Shown here piece after piece: positions 18,742 to 32,937 of a stretch of DNA of 46,555 bases; the first letter of the stretch is position 1, and each line of letters begins with the position of its first letter. The stretch is from positions 1 through 46,555 of the forward strand of contig NZ_WSRZ01000031.1 in the NCBI RefSeq assembly GCF_009828585.1. The letters run 5' to 3'. The notes beneath the pieces were generated by a model. The model did no database searches. It saw only the letters and a list, made by a program, of their open reading frames with translations, and was not told the origin of the DNA. Source of the DNA: Shewanella litoralis. Its GTDB lineage: Bacteria > Pseudomonadota > Gammaproteobacteria > Enterobacterales > Shewanellaceae. Both the position numbers and the translations under genes were made by a program.

Positions 18742-18777
18742 AAAAAAAACAAACGGCCCCAAATACTGGAGCCGTTT
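18742..18777 (-). terminator. Terminator of the S10 operon
   Basis: AAACGGC...GCCGTTT stem with an inner CCA/TGG extension, followed on the minus strand by eight T. It begins 19 bases after the rpsQ stop and separates S10 from spc, though read-through is likely. Confidence 0.85.
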
Positions 18778-18795
18778 ACGTTATCCTAATGAAAA

Positions 18796-19044
18796 TTAGG
18801 CTTTTGTTACTACTTCAGCAAGTGTCCAAGACTTAGTCTTAGATAGAGGACGACACTGACTAATAGTCACGATGTCACCTTCATTACACTGATTAGTTTC
18901 GTCATGTGCATGGATCTTAGTTGTACGCTTAATGTACTTCCCATAAATTGGGTGTTTCACTTGGCGTTCAATAGCAACAGTGATAGATTTTTCCATCTTG
19001 TTACTTACAACTTTACCTTGCAAAGTACGGATTTTATCAGACAT
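18796..19044 (-). CDS. rpsQ: Ribosomal protein S17 (uS17)
   Basis: 82 residues, an OB-fold protein with [21 protein letters not shown]17 binds the 5' domain of 16S rRNA early in assembly. Its ATG overlaps the rpmC stop by one base; last gene of the S10 operon. Confidence 0.97.
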   Translation of the reverse strand: MSDKIRTLQGKVVSNKMEKSITVAIERQVKHPIYGKYIKRTTKIHAHDETNQCNEGDIVTISQCRPLSKTKSWTLAEVVTKA

Positions 19045-19235
19045 TACGCACCTGCCTTAGAAGTAATAATGGTCTTAACACGTGCAATGTTACGACGCAC
19101 TAGTTTCAACTGATTCGTTTGAGTCAATTGACCAGTAGCGTGTTGCATACGCAGGTTAAACTGCTCACGCAGCAGACCAAGTAATTCAGCGTTAAGTTCT
19201 TCAACGCTCTTTTCTCTTAGTTCGCTCGCTTTCAT
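19044..19235 (-). CDS. rpmC: Ribosomal protein L29 (uL29)
   Basis: 63 residues ([20 protein letters not shown]), a two-helix protein at the peptide exit next to L23. One-base overlaps with both rplP and rpsQ point to coupled translation. Confidence 0.97.
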
Positions 19236-19645
19236 TACATCACCGTCTTAGTTACGAAGGTAGTCTTTAAAGGAAGCTTAGCAGCAGCTAAAGCGAAGGC
19301 TTCACGAGCCAACGTTTCAGAGACGCCATTCATCTCATAAAGAACCTTACCAGGTTGAATCTGACATACCCAGTATTCAACGTTACCTTTACCTTTACCC
19401 ATACGCACTTCAAGAGGCTTAGAGGTAATTGGCTTGTCAGGGAAAACTCGAATCCAAATTTGTCCTTGACGTTTAACATGACGTGTCATGGCACGACGTG
19501 CAGATTCAATTTGACGTGCAGTTAAACGGCCACGGCCGACTGCTTTCAAACCGAAAGTACCAAAGCTAACTTCAGTACCGTTCGCTAGACCACGGTTGCG
19601 GCCTTTGAACATCTTGCGAAACTTCATACGTTTAGGTTGCAGCAT
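19235..19645 (-). CDS. rplP: Ribosomal protein L16 (uL16)
   Basis: 136 residues, [20 protein letters not shown], with the conserved arginine loop ([20 protein letters not shown]) near the A-site tRNA elbow. L16 is a late 50S assembly protein. Eleven bases after rpsC. Confidence 0.98.
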
Positions 19646-19656
19646 AAAAGTTTCTC

Positions 19657-20346
19657 CTATTTACCACGAGGCTTACGCTTAGGTTGCTGCTTAGGCTCTT
19701 CAATTGCTGGTACCATACCGTCAAGAACTTCGCCTTTGAAGATCCAAACTTTAATACCAATCACACCGTATTGCGTGTGACTTTCAGCAGTTGAGTAGTC
19801 GATATCAGCACGTAGAGTATGCAAAGGTACACGACCTTCACGATACCATTCAGAACGTGCGATTTCAGCACCGCCTAAACGGCCGCTCACTTCAACTTTG
19901 ATACCTTGAGCACCAATGCGCATAGCATTCTGTACCGCACGCTTCATAGCGCGACGGAACATAACACGACGCTCTAACTGCTGAGCAATAGAGTCAGCAA
20001 CGAGCTTAGCGTCTAATTCAGGCTTACGGATCTCAGCGATGTTGATTTGAGCAGTAGTGCCTGTGATTTTAGACACATGTGCACGTAATACTTCAACGTC
20101 TTCACCTTTCTTACCAATCACAACGCCTGGACGGGCAGTGTGAATCGTAACGCGGATGCTTTTCGCTGGGCGTTCAATAACAATCTTAGATACTGATGCG
20201 GCTTTTAACTTTTCAGTTAAATATTGACGCACTTCCCAGTCGCTGTTCAGATTTTTTGCATAATCTGACTTATCTGCGTACCAGGTAGAGATCCAAGGCT
20301 TCGTGATACCCAGACGGATACCATTAGGATGTACTTTCTGTCCCAT
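19657..20346 (-). CDS. rpsC: Ribosomal protein S3 (uS3)
   Basis: 229 residues: type-II KH domain with [12 protein letters not shown] (about 50-65) and a C-terminal S3 domain ending in a basic tail [13 protein letters not shown]3 forms the mRNA entry site with helicase activity together with S4 and S5. Confidence 0.98.
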   Translation of the reverse strand: MGQKVHPNGIRLGITKPWISTWYADKSDYAKNLNSDWEVRQYLTEKLKAASVSKIVIERPAKSIRVTIHTARPGVVIGKKGEDVEVLRAHVSKITGTTAQINIAEIRKPELDAKLVADSIAQQLERRVMFRRAMKRAVQNAMRIGAQGIKVEVSGRLGGAEIARSEWYREGRVPLHTLRADIDYSTAESHTQYGVIGIKVWIFKGEVLDGMVPAIEEPKQQPKRKPRGK

Positions 20347-20358
20347 TGCTCTCTTCTC

Positions 20359-20691
20359 CTAGCGATCTGATACAACCACAGTGATGTGGCTGGTACGCTT
20401 CATGATACGATCAGCGCGGCCTTTAGCACGTGGCATGATACGCTTCATTGTTGGGCCTTCATCTACGAAGACGGCTCCAACTTTAAGCTCATCAATGTCA
20501 GCACCTTCGTTGTGTTCGGCGTTTGCGATAGCTGAGTCAAGTACTTTTTTAACTAGTACGGCGGCTTTCTTTGGGCTGAAGGTCAAAATCTCGAGAGCCT
20601 TAGAAACAGGCAATCCACGAATTTGATCAGCAACTAGACGGGCCTTCTGCGCAGACGTACGAGCAAAACGATGTTTAGCTAAAACTTCCAT
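20359..20691 (-). CDS. rplV: Ribosomal protein L22 (uL22)
   Basis: 110 residues with the extended hairpin loop [20 protein letters not shown] that reaches into the nascent-peptide tunnel, the site of macrolide resistance changes in other species. Here the loop is of ordinary length, with no insertion or deletion visible. Confidence 0.98.
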   Translation of the reverse strand: MEVLAKHRFARTSAQKARLVADQIRGLPVSKALEILTFSPKKAAVLVKKVLDSAIANAEHNEGADIDELKVGAVFVDEGPTMKRIMPRAKGRADRIMKRTSHITVVVSDR

Positions 20692-20706
20692 CTTATTCCT
20701 CCCGTA

Positions 20707-21824
<1,118 letters not shown>

Positions 21825-21840
21825 GATAATTCTCCTTTGC

Positions 21841-22143
21841 TTACTCAGCGCCGCCGACGAAATCGATGTCAGCACCAGCAGCTAAAGTTACATAAGCTTT
21901 TTTCCAATCGCTACGACGACCTACACGGCCACCGGTACGTTTAGTTTTGCCTTTGTTAACTAGAGTGCGAACTGAATCAACTTCAACTTCAAATAGCTTC
22001 GCTACTGCAGCTTTGATCTCTGCTTTAGTCGCATCGATTGCTACGCGGAAAACTACAGTGTTGTTCTTCTCAGCAACGACAGTACTCTTTTCAGAGATAT
22101 GTGGAGCTAGAATCACTTTTAGCAAACGTTCTTCGCGGATCAT
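21841..22143 (-). CDS. rplW: Ribosomal protein L23 (uL23)
   Basis: 100 residues with the loop [20 protein letters not shown] and the APHISEKST segment. L23 lies at the tunnel exit and docks trigger factor and SRP. It overlaps the end of rplD by 4 bases (ATGA), indicating coupled translation. Confidence 0.98.
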   Translation of the reverse strand: MIREERLLKVILAPHISEKSTVVAEKNNTVVFRVAIDATKAEIKAAVAKLFEVEVDSVRTLVNKGKTKRTGGRVGRRSDWKKAYVTLAAGADIDFVGGAE

Positions 22144-22745
22144 GCTAGCATCTCCTCGATTTGCTTCACTGCATCAGCAGTAACAAGAACAGTGTTGAAC
22201 GCAATTAGACTAACTGGGTCTAGACCCGCTACGTCACGTACGTCAACTTTGTATAAGTTGCGAGCTGCTAAGAATAAATTCTCATCAACTTCAGCTGTAA
22301 CAATTAGAACGTCTTCTAAGTTCATTGCTGCTAACTTAGCTTTTAACTCTTTAGTTTTAGGAGCTTCAACGCTAAATGATTCAACAACAACTAAACGCTC
22401 TTGACGTACCAATTCAGACAGAATGCTCTTAAGAGCACCACGGTACATCTTCTTGTTAACTTTTTGGCTGTGATCTTGAGTTTTAGCAGCGAATGTTACG
22501 CCACCGCCACGCCAGATTGGGCCTTTAACACTACCGGCACGAGCGCGGCCTGTGCCTTTCTGGCGCCATGGTTTTTTACCAGAGCCAGTTACTTCCGCAC
22601 GAGTCTTTTGAGCACGAGTGCCCTGACGTGCGTTTGCAGCGTAAGCTACAACTACCTGATGAACCAGTGCCTCGTTAAAGTCACGGCCGAAGGTAGTTTC
22701 GGAAACTTCAAGAGCGCTTTGCGCGTCTTTCAATACCAATTCCAT
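22140..22745 (-). CDS. rplD: Ribosomal protein L4 (uL4)
   Basis: 201 residues, the E. coli length, with the tunnel loop [20 protein letters not shown] intact. Besides its 50S role, L4 of gammaproteobacteria represses its own S10 operon through the leader RNA; a matching leader with a U-tailed hairpin stands upstream of rpsJ. Confidence 0.98.
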   Translation of the reverse strand: MELVLKDAQSALEVSETTFGRDFNEALVHQVVVAYAANARQGTRAQKTRAEVTGSGKKPWRQKGTGRARAGSVKGPIWRGGGVTFAAKTQDHSQKVNKKMYRGALKSILSELVRQERLVVVESFSVEAPKTKELKAKLAAMNLEDVLIVTAEVDENLFLAARNLYKVDVRDVAGLDPVSLIAFNTVLVTADAVKQIEEMLA

Positions 22746-22761
22746 TACTATCTCCTCAGAC

Positions 22762-23400
22762 CTAAGCTTTAACTGCAGGCTTAATGATTAGATCACCATT
22801 GGTAGCGCCTGGAACTGCGCCGCGTACTAATAACAAGTTACGCTCTGCATCAACACGTACAACGTGTAGATTTTGAGTAGTTACTTGCTCAGCACCCATA
22901 TGACCTGACATTTTTTTGCCTTTGAATACACGACCAGGCGTTTGGTTCTGACCGATAGAACCGTTCGCGCGGTGCGCCAATGAGTTACCGTGAGTCATAT
23001 CTTGAGTACGGAAGTTCCAGCGCTTAATACCGCCTTGGAAGCCCTTACCTTTTGATTGACCAGTAACATCTACTTTCACAACTTCTGCGAAAATATCAAC
23101 ATTAAGCTCAGCACCAACTTCAATGCCTTCGCCTTCACCATCTGCTAAACGCAATTCCCATAAACCACGACCGGCTTCTACGCCGCCCTTGGCAAAATGA
23201 CCTGCTTCTGCTTTAGTGATGCGATTGGCTTTTTTGGTACCAGTAGTCACTTGAAGTGCGCGGTAACCGTCAGTTTCTAAAGTTTTCACTTGAGTTACGC
23301 GGTTGCCAGCAATTTCAATTACTGTTACAGGGATTGACGTACCATCTTCAGTGAAGATGCGAGTCATACCCACTTTACGACCAATAAGACCGATAGCCAT
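22762..23400 (-). CDS. rplC: Ribosomal protein L3 (uL3)
   Basis: 212 residues with the long internal loop [20 protein letters not shown] that reaches the peptidyl transferase centre and holds the glutamine methylated by PrmB in E. coli. Starts 27 bases after rpsJ. Confidence 0.98.
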   Translation of the reverse strand: MAIGLIGRKVGMTRIFTEDGTSIPVTVIEIAGNRVTQVKTLETDGYRALQVTTGTKKANRITKAEAGHFAKGGVEAGRGLWELRLADGEGEGIEVGAELNVDIFAEVVKVDVTGQSKGKGFQGGIKRWNFRTQDMTHGNSLAHRANGSIGQNQTPGRVFKGKKMSGHMGAEQVTTQNLHVVRVDAERNLLLVRGAVPGATNGDLIIKPAVKA

Positions 23401-23427
23401 CTCTCAAACCTCTTCTAAGGATCTCAA

Positions 23428-23910
<483 letters not shown>

Positions 23911-23938
23911 ATTATACAGATCTTGTTTTAGAGATCAA
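23911..23938 (-). promoter_or_regulatory. S10 operon promoter
   Basis: Minus-strand TTGATC (23933-23938) and TATAAT (23911-23916), 16-bp spacer, followed by the structured leader. Confidence 0.7.
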
Positions 23939-24037
23939 GCCCATTGTGTAAATAGTCTTCAGAAAGTCTTTTCACAATCAATTGCCGCGCATTTTACACA
24001 ATTAATGTATTTATGCTACTAGATTGTGTGATTATTT

Positions 24038-25278
24038 CCTAAAAACAAAAAAGGAAGCCGAAGCTTCCTTTTTCAGTGTTCACTAAAGTCGCTATTACGC
24101 GATGATTTTAGCTACAACACCAGCACCAACTGTACGGCCACCTTCACGGATAGCGAAACGTAAACCGTCGTCCATCGCGATTGGGTAAATCAAAGTAACT
24201 ACCATCTTGATGTTATCACCAGGCATAACCATTTCTACGCCTTCTGGTAACTCAATTGTGCCTGTTACGTCTGTTGTACGGAAGTAGAACTGTGGACGGT
24301 AACCTTTAAAGAATGGAGTGTGACGACCACCCTCTTCTTTTGATAACACGTACACTTCTGATTCGAATGTTGTGTGTGGCGTGATTGAACCAGGCTTAGC
24401 TAGTACTTGACCACGTTCTACGTCATCACGCTTAGTACCACGTAATAACACACCACAGTTCTCGCCTGCACGACCTTCGTCAAGCAGTTTACGGAACATT
24501 TCTACACCAGTACACGTTGTCTTAGTAGTCGCATGAACACCAACGATTTCTACTTCGTCTGATACTCGTACAATACCACGCTCAACACGACCAGTTACCA
24601 CTGTACCACGACCTGAAATCGAGAATACGTCTTCGATTGGTAGTAGGAATGGCTTATCGATGTCACGCTCTGGCTCGGGAATATAAGAGTCTAACGCTTC
24701 TGCTAACTCAAGAATCTTACCTTCCCATGCTGCATCGCCTTCTAGCGCTTTTAATGCAGAACCCTGGATAACTGGTAAGTCATCACCTGGGAAGTCGTAT
24801 TCTGAAAGAAGTTCACGAACTTCCATCTCTACTAATTCTAGTAATTCTTCGTCATCTACCATGTCACACTTGTTCATGAATACGATGATGAATGGTACAC
24901 CTACCTGACGTGAAAGTAGGATGTGCTCACGAGTCTGTGGCATTGGGCCGTCAGTCGCTGCTACTACTAAAATCGCGCCGTCCATCTGTGCAGCACCAGT
25001 AATCATGTTTTTAACATAATCGGCGTGACCTGGACAATCTACGTGTGCGTAGTGACGTGATGGAGTGTCATATTCGATGTGCGAAGTATTAATAGTAATA
25101 CCGCGCTCACGCTCTTCTGGAGCGTTATCGATTTGTGCGAAGTTACGAGCTTCACCACCATAAGTCTTAGACAATACAGCAGAGATAGCTGCAGTAAGAG
25201 TTGTTTTACCATGGTCAACGTGACCGATGGTGCCTACGTTTACGTGAGGCTTTTTACGTTCAAATTTAGCTTTTGCCA
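24038..25278. repeat. tuf duplication tract, copy 1
   Basis: 1,241 bp matching 40820-42060. Reading both copies side by side I find one difference (A at 25247, G at 42029, a silent third-codon base). The tract covers the whole coding sequence apart from the first base of the start codon, the 3' spacer and the terminator, and ends abruptly at both sides. Confidence 0.85.
24041..24073 (-). terminator. Terminator of the str operon (after tuf)
   Basis: AAAAAGGAAGC, short CGA loop, GCTTCCTTTTT; T-rich on the minus-strand side. Same sequence as the terminator of the second tuf gene. Confidence 0.85.
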
Positions 25279-25279
25279 C
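24095..25279 (-). CDS. tuf: Elongation factor Tu, copy in the str operon
   Basis: 394 residues with the three EF-Tu domains. GTP-binding motifs: GHVDHGKT (19-26), DCPGH and NKCD. It brings aminoacyl-tRNA to the ribosomal A site. The start codon is GTG here but ATG in the second copy, which encodes the same protein. Follows fusA by 69 bases and ends the str operon. Confidence 0.98.
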   Translation of the reverse strand: MAKAKFERKKPHVNVGTIGHVDHGKTTLTAAISAVLSKTYGGEARNFAQIDNAPEERERGITINTSHIEYDTPSRHYAHVDCPGHADYVKNMITGAAQMDGAILVVAATDGPMPQTREHILLSRQVGVPFIIVFMNKCDMVDDEELLELVEMEVRELLSEYDFPGDDLPVIQGSALKALEGDAAWEGKILELAEALDSYIPEPERDIDKPFLLPIEDVFSISGRGTVVTGRVERGIVRVSDEVEIVGVHATTKTTCTGVEMFRKLLDEGRAGENCGVLLRGTKRDDVERGQVLAKPGSITPHTTFESEVYVLSKEEGGRHTPFFKGYRPQFYFRTTDVTGTIELPEGVEMVMPGDNIKMVVTLIYPIAMDDGLRFAIREGGRTVGAGVVAKIIA

Positions 25280-25348
25280 GATAAATTCCTTTCTTTTCAG
25301 AAGTGCTCGATTAATTCGAGCAATATAACATTGATGCCGTAACCGATA

Positions 25349-27445
25349 TTAGTTACGAGATTCTATAATCGCTTTTGCAATGTTTTGCGGTGCATCTGCG
25401 TACTTATAAAACTCCATAGAGTAAGAAGCACGACCCTGAGATGCAGAGCGCAAATCAGTCGCATAACCAAACATTTCAGATAGAGGCACTACTGCATGAA
25501 CAAGTTTAACACCTGCGATGCCATCGTCCATACCTTCAATTATGCCACGACGGCGGTTTAAATCACCAACAACATCGCCCATATAATTTTCAGGTGTAGT
25601 CACTTCTACTTTCATACAAGGTTCGAGCAACGCTGGGTTTGCTTCTAGCGCACCCTGTTTGAAGCCCATTGAACCTGCAATTTTGAACGCCATTTCATTC
25701 GAGTCCACATCATGATATGAACCGTCAAATAATGTGACCTTCACATCAAGAACAGGATAACCAGCTAATACGCCGTTTTTCATCTGCTCTTGAATACCTT
25801 TGTCAACAGCAGGGATGTATTCGCGAGGAATAACACCACCAACAACTTCATTGACAAATTCGTAGCCCGCACCCTCTTCGAGTGGCTCAAGTCTTAACCA
25901 AACATGGCCAAACTGTCCACGTCCGCCAGATTGACGTACGAACTTTCCTTCCACTTCTACTTTAGAACGAATAGTTTCACGATAAGCAACCTGTGGTTTA
26001 CCTACGTTACACTCTACACTGAATTCGCGACGCATTCGGTCAACGATAATATCCAAGTGTAGCTCACCCATTCCCGATATTAGTGTTTGAGCTGACTCTT
26101 CGTTAGTTTCTACACGGAAAGATGGATCTTCTGCTGCTAATTTTTGCAGCGCGATACCCATTTTGTCCTGATCGGCTTTTGAACGAGGCTCAACGGCGAT
26201 GGTAATCACGGGTTCTGGGAACTCCATGCGTTCAAGAATCACTCTGTGATCATTATCGCAAAGAGTATCACCGGTTGTAACATCTTTTAGACCTATAGCC
26301 GCTGCAATATCACCTGCACGTACTTCTTTTAGTTCGGTACGGTCGTTAGCGTGCATTTGCACCATTCGACCAATACGTTCACGTTTCTGTTTAACAGAAT
26401 TGTAAACGCCCGCACCTGTCTCAAGTACACCGGAATATACGCGGATAAAGGTAAGTGTTCCAACAAATGGATCAGTCGCAATTTTAAATGCCAATGCCGC
26501 AAATGGTGCATTGTCATCGGATAGTCGCTCAACTTCATTTTCGTCTTCATCAATACCTTTTATTGAAGGTACATCAATTGGCGCTGGTAAGAAGTCGACA
26601 ACCGCATCAAGAACCGCCTGCACACCTTTGTTCTTAAATGCAGAACCACAGGTTGCTAGTACGATCTCGTTGTTAATTGTACGCTGACGCAGAGCTGCTT
26701 TAATCTCAGCTTCTGATAACTCACCTTCTTCAAGGTATTTGTTCATCAGTTCATCTGAGGCTTCAGCTGCTGCTTCCACGAGATACTCATGCATATCTGC
26801 AGCTTTTGCTGCGAGATCTGCAGGAATGTCTTCATAAGTGAATGTCATTCCCTGATCTGTTTCAGACCAGTTAATAGCTTTCATCTTAATTAAATCAATA
26901 ACACCCTTGAAGTTCTCTTCTGCACCAATGTTTAATTGAATTGGTACACAAGTCGCACCAAGGCGGTTACGAATTTGTTTTATTACGCGGTCAAAATCTG
27001 CACCTGCACGGTCCATCTTGTTAACAAATACCATACGCGGAACGTGGTACTTATCAGCTTGACGCCAAACAGTTTCTGATTGTGGTTCAACGCCAGACGA
27101 GCCGCAGAATACAACTACGGCGCCATCAAGTACGCGTAATGAACGCTCGACTTCAATAGTGAAGTCTACGTGACCTGGGGTATCGATGATATTAATACGG
27201 TGTTCAGCGAATTGAGCTTCCATACCGCGCCAAAAGGTAGTTACAGCAGCTGAAGTGATAGTAATACCACGTTCTTGCTCTTGTACCATCCAATCAGTCG
27301 TGGCGGCGCCGTCATGCACCTCACCGATTTTATGAGACATACCGGTATAGAACAGAACACGTTCTGTTGTGGTAGTTTTACCTGCATCCACATGAGCAAC
27401 AATACCGATGTTACGATAACGCTCAATTGGGGTTGTACGAGCCAC
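25349..27445 (-). CDS. fusA: Elongation factor G
   Basis: 698 residues with five EF-G domains. P-loop AHVDAGKT (17-24), DTPGHVDF and NKMDRAG are intact. EF-G drives translocation and, with RRF, ribosome recycling. It lies in the canonical str order between rpsG and tuf. A 10-bp hairpin stands between rpsG and this gene. Confidence 0.98.
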   Translation of the reverse strand: MARTTPIERYRNIGIVAHVDAGKTTTTERVLFYTGMSHKIGEVHDGAATTDWMVQEQERGITITSAAVTTFWRGMEAQFAEHRINIIDTPGHVDFTIEVERSLRVLDGAVVVFCGSSGVEPQSETVWRQADKYHVPRMVFVNKMDRAGADFDRVIKQIRNRLGATCVPIQLNIGAEENFKGVIDLIKMKAINWSETDQGMTFTYEDIPADLAAKAADMHEYLVEAAAEASDELMNKYLEEGELSEAEIKAALRQRTINNEIVLATCGSAFKNKGVQAVLDAVVDFLPAPIDVPSIKGIDEDENEVERLSDDNAPFAALAFKIATDPFVGTLTFIRVYSGVLETGAGVYNSVKQKRERIGRMVQMHANDRTELKEVRAGDIAAAIGLKDVTTGDTLCDNDHRVILERMEFPEPVITIAVEPRSKADQDKMGIALQKLAAEDPSFRVETNEESAQTLISGMGELHLDIIVDRMRREFSVECNVGKPQVAYRETIRSKVEVEGKFVRQSGGRGQFGHVWLRLEPLEEGAGYEFVNEVVGGVIPREYIPAVDKGIQEQMKNGVLAGYPVLDVKVTLFDGSYHDVDSNEMAFKIAGSMGFKQGALEANPALLEPCMKVEVTTPENYMGDVVGDLNRRRGIIEGMDDGIAGVKLVHAVVPLSEMFGYATDLRSASQGRASYSMEFYKYADAPQNIAKAIIESRN

Positions 27446-27494
27446 TATTTATACCCTCTCAGCTAAAACTTTTGGTTTTAGCAATATCAACAAT

Positions 27495-27520
27495 ATGGAG
27501 CGGGCCGAAACCCGCTCCAT
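27495..27520 (-). other. Intercistronic hairpin rpsG-fusA
   Basis: ATGGAGCGGG / CCCGCTCCAT, a perfect 10-bp stem with a 6-base loop, four bases after the rpsG stop. No T-run follows, so it is unlikely to be a strong terminator; an mRNA processing or stability element is more likely. Confidence 0.6.
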
Positions 27521-27524
27521 TATA

Positions 27525-27995
27525 TTACCAACGGTAATGAGCAAAGGCTTTGTTAGCTTCAGCCATGCGATGCACGTCTTCACGCTTCTTAACAGCAGTA
27601 CCTTTGTTTTCAGACGCATCTAGCATTTCACCTGCTAGACGTAGAGCCATAGATTTTTCACCACGCTTGCGAGCAGCTTCAACTAACCAGCGCATCGCTA
27701 GTGCGTTACGACGCACTGGACGAACTTCACATGGTACTTGATACGTTGAACCACCAACACGACGAGATTTAACCTCGACTGAAGGGCGAACGTTATCAAG
27801 AGCTGCTTCAAGGATAGTTAAATGGTTTTCGCTTTTCTTTTCAGCGACAACATCTAACGCCTTGTAGATAATTTTTTCTGCAGTCGACTTTTTGCCGTCC
27901 TGCATAATGACGTTGATGAACTTAGCCAACAACTCACTGTGAAACTTTGGATCTGGTAGGATTTTACGTTGTCCTACAACGCGACGTCTTGGCAT
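27525..27995 (-). CDS. rpsG: Ribosomal protein S7 (uS7)
   Basis: 156 residues ([20 protein letters not shown]) ending [10 protein letters not shown]7 nucleates the 30S head and, in E. coli, represses the distal str genes by binding the rpsL-rpsG spacer, which is 82 bases here. Confidence 0.98.
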   Translation of the reverse strand: MPRRRVVGQRKILPDPKFHSELLAKFINVIMQDGKKSTAEKIIYKALDVVAEKKSENHLTILEAALDNVRPSVEVKSRRVGGSTYQVPCEVRPVRRNALAMRWLVEAARKRGEKSMALRLAGEMLDASENKGTAVKKREDVHRMAEANKAFAHYRW

Positions 27996-28077
27996 ATCAA
28001 TTCTCCGTATGCTTCAGGTATTTCCAAAACTGGAATGTCAAATAAATACTAGCTTGGCCTTACTTAAACGGGATACG

Positions 28078-28485
<408 letters not shown>

Positions 28486-28527
28486 TTAGGTGTGAAAAAT
28501 CTATATCCCACAATGATGGGACGCGGA

Positions 28528-28556
28528 ATTTTAGAAAGGTAATGGCTGCCTGTCAA
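28528..28556 (-). promoter_or_regulatory. str operon promoter
   Basis: Minus-strand TTGACA (28551-28556, perfect) and TAAAAT (28528-28533) with a 17-bp spacer and GC-rich start region CCGCG. It lies after the rpoC terminator and about 75 bases before the S12 start. A small TCCCA/TGGGA hairpin (28506-28521) is in the leader. Confidence 0.8.
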
Positions 28557-28587
28557 GAAATAGCCAACTTTTCGTGCAAATTCCAAT

Positions 28588-28614
28588 AAAAAAGGCGCCA
28601 TTGGCGCCTTTTTT
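28588..28614 (-). terminator. Terminator of the rpoBC operon
   Basis: AAAAAAGGCGCC, 3-base loop, GGCGCCTTTTTT: a perfect 12-bp stem with T-run, 14 bases beyond the rpoC stop. Confidence 0.92.
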
Positions 28615-28628
28615 AACAAATCGCTAAC

Positions 28629-31600
28629 TTAATCTTGGCTACCAGCCAAGTTTAGTAGATCTGCTAGGTTCTGTTCAGCTTCGCTTGCCGTTACAGTTGT
28701 CGCTTCCACTTTGCCTTTTGAACTTGCTGCTTTAGCGCGTTCTTCGTTGCGAGTTTTGTGATAAGCATAACCAGTACCAGCAGGGATCAAACGACCAACG
28801 ATTACGTTTTCTTTCAGACCACGTAATGGATCGCTCTTACCACCAACAGCAGCTTCAGTTAACACACGTGTGGTCTCCTGGAACGATGCAGCTGAGATGA
28901 ATGATTCAGTAGCCAAAGATGCTTTGGTAATACCCAATAATTCACGTTCGAACGTTGCCGGTGCTTTACCTTGAGCAATTAGCTCACGGTTAGCAATCTT
29001 AACGCGCGCAACTTCAACTTGTTCGCCTTCTAAGAACTCACTGTCGCCTGCAGTGCTAATTAAGCACTTACGTAGCATTTGACGAATGATAACTTCGATG
29101 TGCTTGTCGTTGATCTTTACACCCTGTAGACGGTATACGTCCTGTACTTCGTTCACAATGTAGTTAGCTACGTTGTGAATACCACGAAGACGTAAGATGT
29201 CATGCGCCGCTTCTGGACCGTCTGCAATAACTTCACCACGTTCGACTTTTTCACCTTCGAACACGTTCAAGTTACGCCACTTAGGGATCATTTCTTCATA
29301 GTGATCGCCGCCATCAGCAGGCGTAATCACTAGACGACGTTTACCTTTAGTCTCTTTACCGAACGAGATAGTACCAGAGATTTCAGCAAGAATTGCTGGC
29401 TCTTTTGGTTTACGCGCTTCGAATAAGTCAGCAACACGTGGTAAACCACCGGTGATATCACGTGTTTTAGACGATTCTTGTGGAATACGAGCTAAAGCGT
29501 CACCAACGTTGATTTTAGAGTTATCGTCTTTTGATACAATCGCGTTGCCCGGTAAGAAATATTGAGCTGGCACTTCAGTACCAGGGATCATTAAGTCATT
29601 ACCATCAGCGTCAACGAGACGAATGGCTGGACGTAATTCTTTACCTGCAGAAGTACGCGCACCAATCTCAAGCACAACAACAGAAGACAAACCAGTTAAC
29701 TCGTCAGTTTGACGTGTCATGGTTACGCCGTCGATCATGTCAACAAACTTAACGCTACCCGCTACTTCAGAGATAATTGGGTGAGTATGTGGATCCCAGT
29801 TAGCGATAATTTCGCCTGGAGCCACTTCACTGTCTTCCAATTTCTCTAACACAGTACCGTAAGGCACTTTGTAACGCTCTTTCTCACGACCTAGCTCATC
29901 AATAATGGCTAATTCAGAAGAACGAGAAACGATAACAAGCTTACCGTCGATGTTAGAAACATGCTTAGCATTGTGTAACTTCAGAGAGCCCGCGTTCTTA
30001 ACTTGAACGTTGTTTTCTGCAGAAGCTCGTGATGCCGCACCACCAATGTGGAACGTACGCATGGTTAACTGTGTACCAGGTTCACCGATTGACTGTGCTG
30101 CCACAACACCAATAGCTTCACCGTGGTTGATAATATGACCACGAGCCAAGTCACGGCCGTAACAAGCTGCACACACACCAAAGTCTGTTTCACAGGTAAT
30201 TACAGAACGTACAATCACTTCATCGATACTGTGTTCTTCTAACGTATTACACCATGCTTCATCAAGAAGGGTGTTGCGAGGCGCAAGTACTTCTTCAGTT
30301 CCTGGCTTCAATACGTCAATAGCAACAACACGACCTAGAACACGTTCGCGTAATGGTTCAACAACATCACCACCTTCAATCAGCGGCTTCATTGTTAGAC
30401 CATGCTCAACACCACAGTCGTCTTCAATCACAACTAAGTCTTGTGCAACGTCTACTAGACGACGAGTTAGGTAACCCGAGTTAGCGGTCTTCAATGCGGT
30501 ATCGGCAAGACCTTTACGCGCACCGTGAGTTGAAATAAAGTACTGTAGTACGTTTAGACCTTCACGGAAGTTAGCCACAATTGGGGTTTCGATGATTGAG
30601 CCGTCTGGCTTAGCCATCAGACCACGCATACCCGCCAACTGACGGATCTGAGCGGCACTACCACGAGCGCCCGAGTCAGCCATCATATAGATGCTGTTAA
30701 ACGATGCTTGCTTCTCTTCAACGCCATCACGGTTTATCACTGTCTCAGTTGACAGGTTTTCCATCATCGCTTTAGAAACTTTTTCGTTGGCACTTGCCCA
30801 GATATCGATAACTTTGTTGTAACGCTCACCGGCAGTAACAAGACCTGATTGGAACTGCTCTTGAATTTCAAGCACTTCAGCTTCAGCGTCTGCAACTAAG
30901 GTGTATTTCTCGTCTGGAATAACCATGTCATCGATACCTACAGAGGCACCAGAAATGGTTGCAAAACGGAAACCGGTATACATCAATTGGTCAGCAAAGA
31001 TAACAGTATCTTTAAGACCTAGTTGACGGTAACACGTGTTCAACAGCTTAGAGATCTGCTTCTTACCCATGTTTTGGTTAACCAAATCATAAGATAAGCC
31101 TTCAGGCAAAATTAACGACAACAGCGCACGACCAACTGTAGTGTCTACAATACGTGTCGCTTTTGTTCTTTCGCCATCTTCAGCAATGTGCGTTTCAGTA
31201 ATACGTACTTTTACGCGAGCATGTAATTCTGCTACACCTACGGCATAAGCCTTTTCAACTTCAGATACTGAAGAGAAAGCCATGCCTTCACCGCGGCCAT
31301 TAATACGTTCACGGCTGGTGTAGTACAAACCTAATACCACGTCTTGAGACGGAGTAATTACTGGCTCACCGTTAGCTGGTGACAAAATGTTGTTGGTTGA
31401 CATCATTAGCGCACGAGCTTCTAACTGAGCTTCAAGCGTTAATGGAACGTGAACCGCCATTTGGTCACCGTCGAAGTCGGCGTTGTATGCCGCACAAACT
31501 AACGGATGCAATTGAATTGCTTTACCTTCAATCAGAACAGGTTCAAATGCTTGAATACCTAGTCTGTGAAGTGTTGGTGCACGGTTAAGCATCACAGGAT

Positions 31601-32855
31601 GTTCACGAATCACTTCGTCTAATACATCCCATACTTCAGCCTGTTCGCGTTCAACCATTTTCTTAGCAGCTTTAATAGTAGTGGCTAGACCACGACCTTC
31701 TAACTTGCCATAAATAAATGGTTTGAATAGCTCAAGTGCCATCTTCTTAGGAAGACCACACTGATGTAGACGTAAAGTAGGACCTACGGTAATTACCGAA
31801 CGGCCTGAATAGTCAACACGCTTACCAAGTAAGTTCTGACGGAAACGACCTTGCTTACCCTTGATCATATCAGCAAGAGATTTAAGCGGACGCTTGTTAG
31901 AACCCGTAATAGCACGACCGCGACGACCGTTATCTAATAGCGCATCAACTGACTCTTGTAACATACGCTTTTCGTTACGTACGATAATGTCAGGCGCAGC
32001 TAAATCTAACAGACGCTTCAAACGGTTGTTACGGTTAATCACACGACGGTAAAGATCGTTAAGATCTGAAGTCGCGAAACGACCACCGTCTAACGGCACT
32101 AATGGACGTAGATCTGGTGGAAGAACCGGTAATACTTTTAAGATCATCCACTCTGGCTTGTTGCCAGACGTGAAGAATGCTTCCATCAATTTAAGGCGCT
32201 TAGTGACCTTCTTACGACGGGTTTCAGAATTGATTGAAGGCAATTCTTCACGCATTTGTTCGATCTGTTCTTCTAAGTTGATAGCACGTAGCAATTCTAA
32301 AACTGCTTCAGCTCCCATCTTAGCTTCAAACTCGTCACCGTATTCTTCTAACGCATCAAGATATGTTTCTTCGGTAAGCATTTGGCCGCGCTCAAGCGTG
32401 GTCATGCCAGGCTCGATAACAACAAATGATTCGAAGTACAGTACGCGTTCAATATCACGCAACGTCATATCAAGCATTAAGCCGATACGTGACGGAAGTG
32501 ATTTTAAGAACCAAATGTGGGCAACTGGGCTAGCCAATTCAATGTGACCCATGCGCTCACGACGCACTTTAGTCTGGGTAACTTCTACGCCACACTTTTC
32601 ACAAATCACACCACGGTGCTTTAAACGTTTGTATTTACCACACAAACATTCGTAATCTTTAACCGGACCAAAGATACGCGCACAGAATAAACCTTCACGT
32701 TCAGGCTTGAATGTACGGTAGTTAATGGTTTCTGGCTTCTTTACTTCACCAAATGACCAAGAACGGATGAGATCTGGCGAAGCCAAACCAATTTTGATTC
32801 CGTTAAATTCTTCAGTCTTACTTTGCTGCTTAAGAAACTTTAATAAGTCTTTCAC
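28629..32855 (-). CDS. rpoC: RNA polymerase beta' subunit
   Basis: 1,408 residues (E. coli 1,407). Zinc site 1 [20 protein letters not shown] near 70-88, the catalytic NADFDGDQM with three Mg-binding Asp near 460, zinc site 2 with [13 protein letters not shown] near 815-895, bridge helix and trigger loop region [16 protein letters not shown]. Forms the active site with beta. Follows rpoB by 82 bases. Confidence 0.98.
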   Translation of the reverse strand: MKDLLKFLKQQSKTEEFNGIKIGLASPDLIRSWSFGEVKKPETINYRTFKPEREGLFCARIFGPVKDYECLCGKYKRLKHRGVICEKCGVEVTQTKVRRERMGHIELASPVAHIWFLKSLPSRIGLMLDMTLRDIERVLYFESFVVIEPGMTTLERGQMLTEETYLDALEEYGDEFEAKMGAEAVLELLRAINLEEQIEQMREELPSINSETRRKKVTKRLKLMEAFFTSGNKPEWMILKVLPVLPPDLRPLVPLDGGRFATSDLNDLYRRVINRNNRLKRLLDLAAPDIIVRNEKRMLQESVDALLDNGRRGRAITGSNKRPLKSLADMIKGKQGRFRQNLLGKRVDYSGRSVITVGPTLRLHQCGLPKKMALELFKPFIYGKLEGRGLATTIKAAKKMVEREQAEVWDVLDEVIREHPVMLNRAPTLHRLGIQAFEPVLIEGKAIQLHPLVCAAYNADFDGDQMAVHVPLTLEAQLEARALMMSTNNILSPANGEPVITPSQDVVLGLYYTSRERINGRGEGMAFSSVSEVEKAYAVGVAELHARVKVRITETHIAEDGERTKATRIVDTTVGRALLSLILPEGLSYDLVNQNMGKKQISKLLNTCYRQLGLKDTVIFADQLMYTGFRFATISGASVGIDDMVIPDEKYTLVADAEAEVLEIQEQFQSGLVTAGERYNKVIDIWASANEKVSKAMMENLSTETVINRDGVEEKQASFNSIYMMADSGARGSAAQIRQLAGMRGLMAKPDGSIIETPIVANFREGLNVLQYFISTHGARKGLADTALKTANSGYLTRRLVDVAQDLVVIEDDCGVEHGLTMKPLIEGGDVVEPLRERVLGRVVAIDVLKPGTEEVLAPRNTLLDEAWCNTLEEHSIDEVIVRSVITCETDFGVCAACYGRDLARGHIINHGEAIGVVAAQSIGEPGTQLTMRTFHIGGAASRASAENNVQVKNAGSLKLHNAKHVSNIDGKLVIVSRSSELAIIDELGREKERYKVPYGTVLEKLEDSEVAPGEIIANWDPHTHPIISEVAGSVKFVDMIDGVTMTRQTDELTGLSSVVVLEIGARTSAGKELRPAIRLVDADGNDLMIPGTEVPAQYFLPGNAIVSKDDNSKINVGDALARIPQESSKTRDITGGLPRVADLFEARKPKEPAILAEISGTISFGKETKGKRRLVITPADGGDHYEEMIPKWRNLNVFEGEKVERGEVIADGPEAAHDILRLRGIHNVANYIVNEVQDVYRLQGVKINDKHIEVIIRQMLRKCLISTAGDSEFLEGEQVEVARVKIANRELIAQGKAPATFERELLGITKASLATESFISAASFQETTRVLTEAAVGGKSDPLRGLKENVIVGRLIPAGTGYAYHKTRNEERAKAASSKGKVEATTVTASEAEQNLADLLNLAGSQD

Positions 32856-32937
32856 GTTTCTCTCCTGAAGGAGTTAAACCAGGTGCTTTGCTGATGCAAA
32901 GCACCCTTGGTTACCAAACATTGCTTAAGTGCGATGC

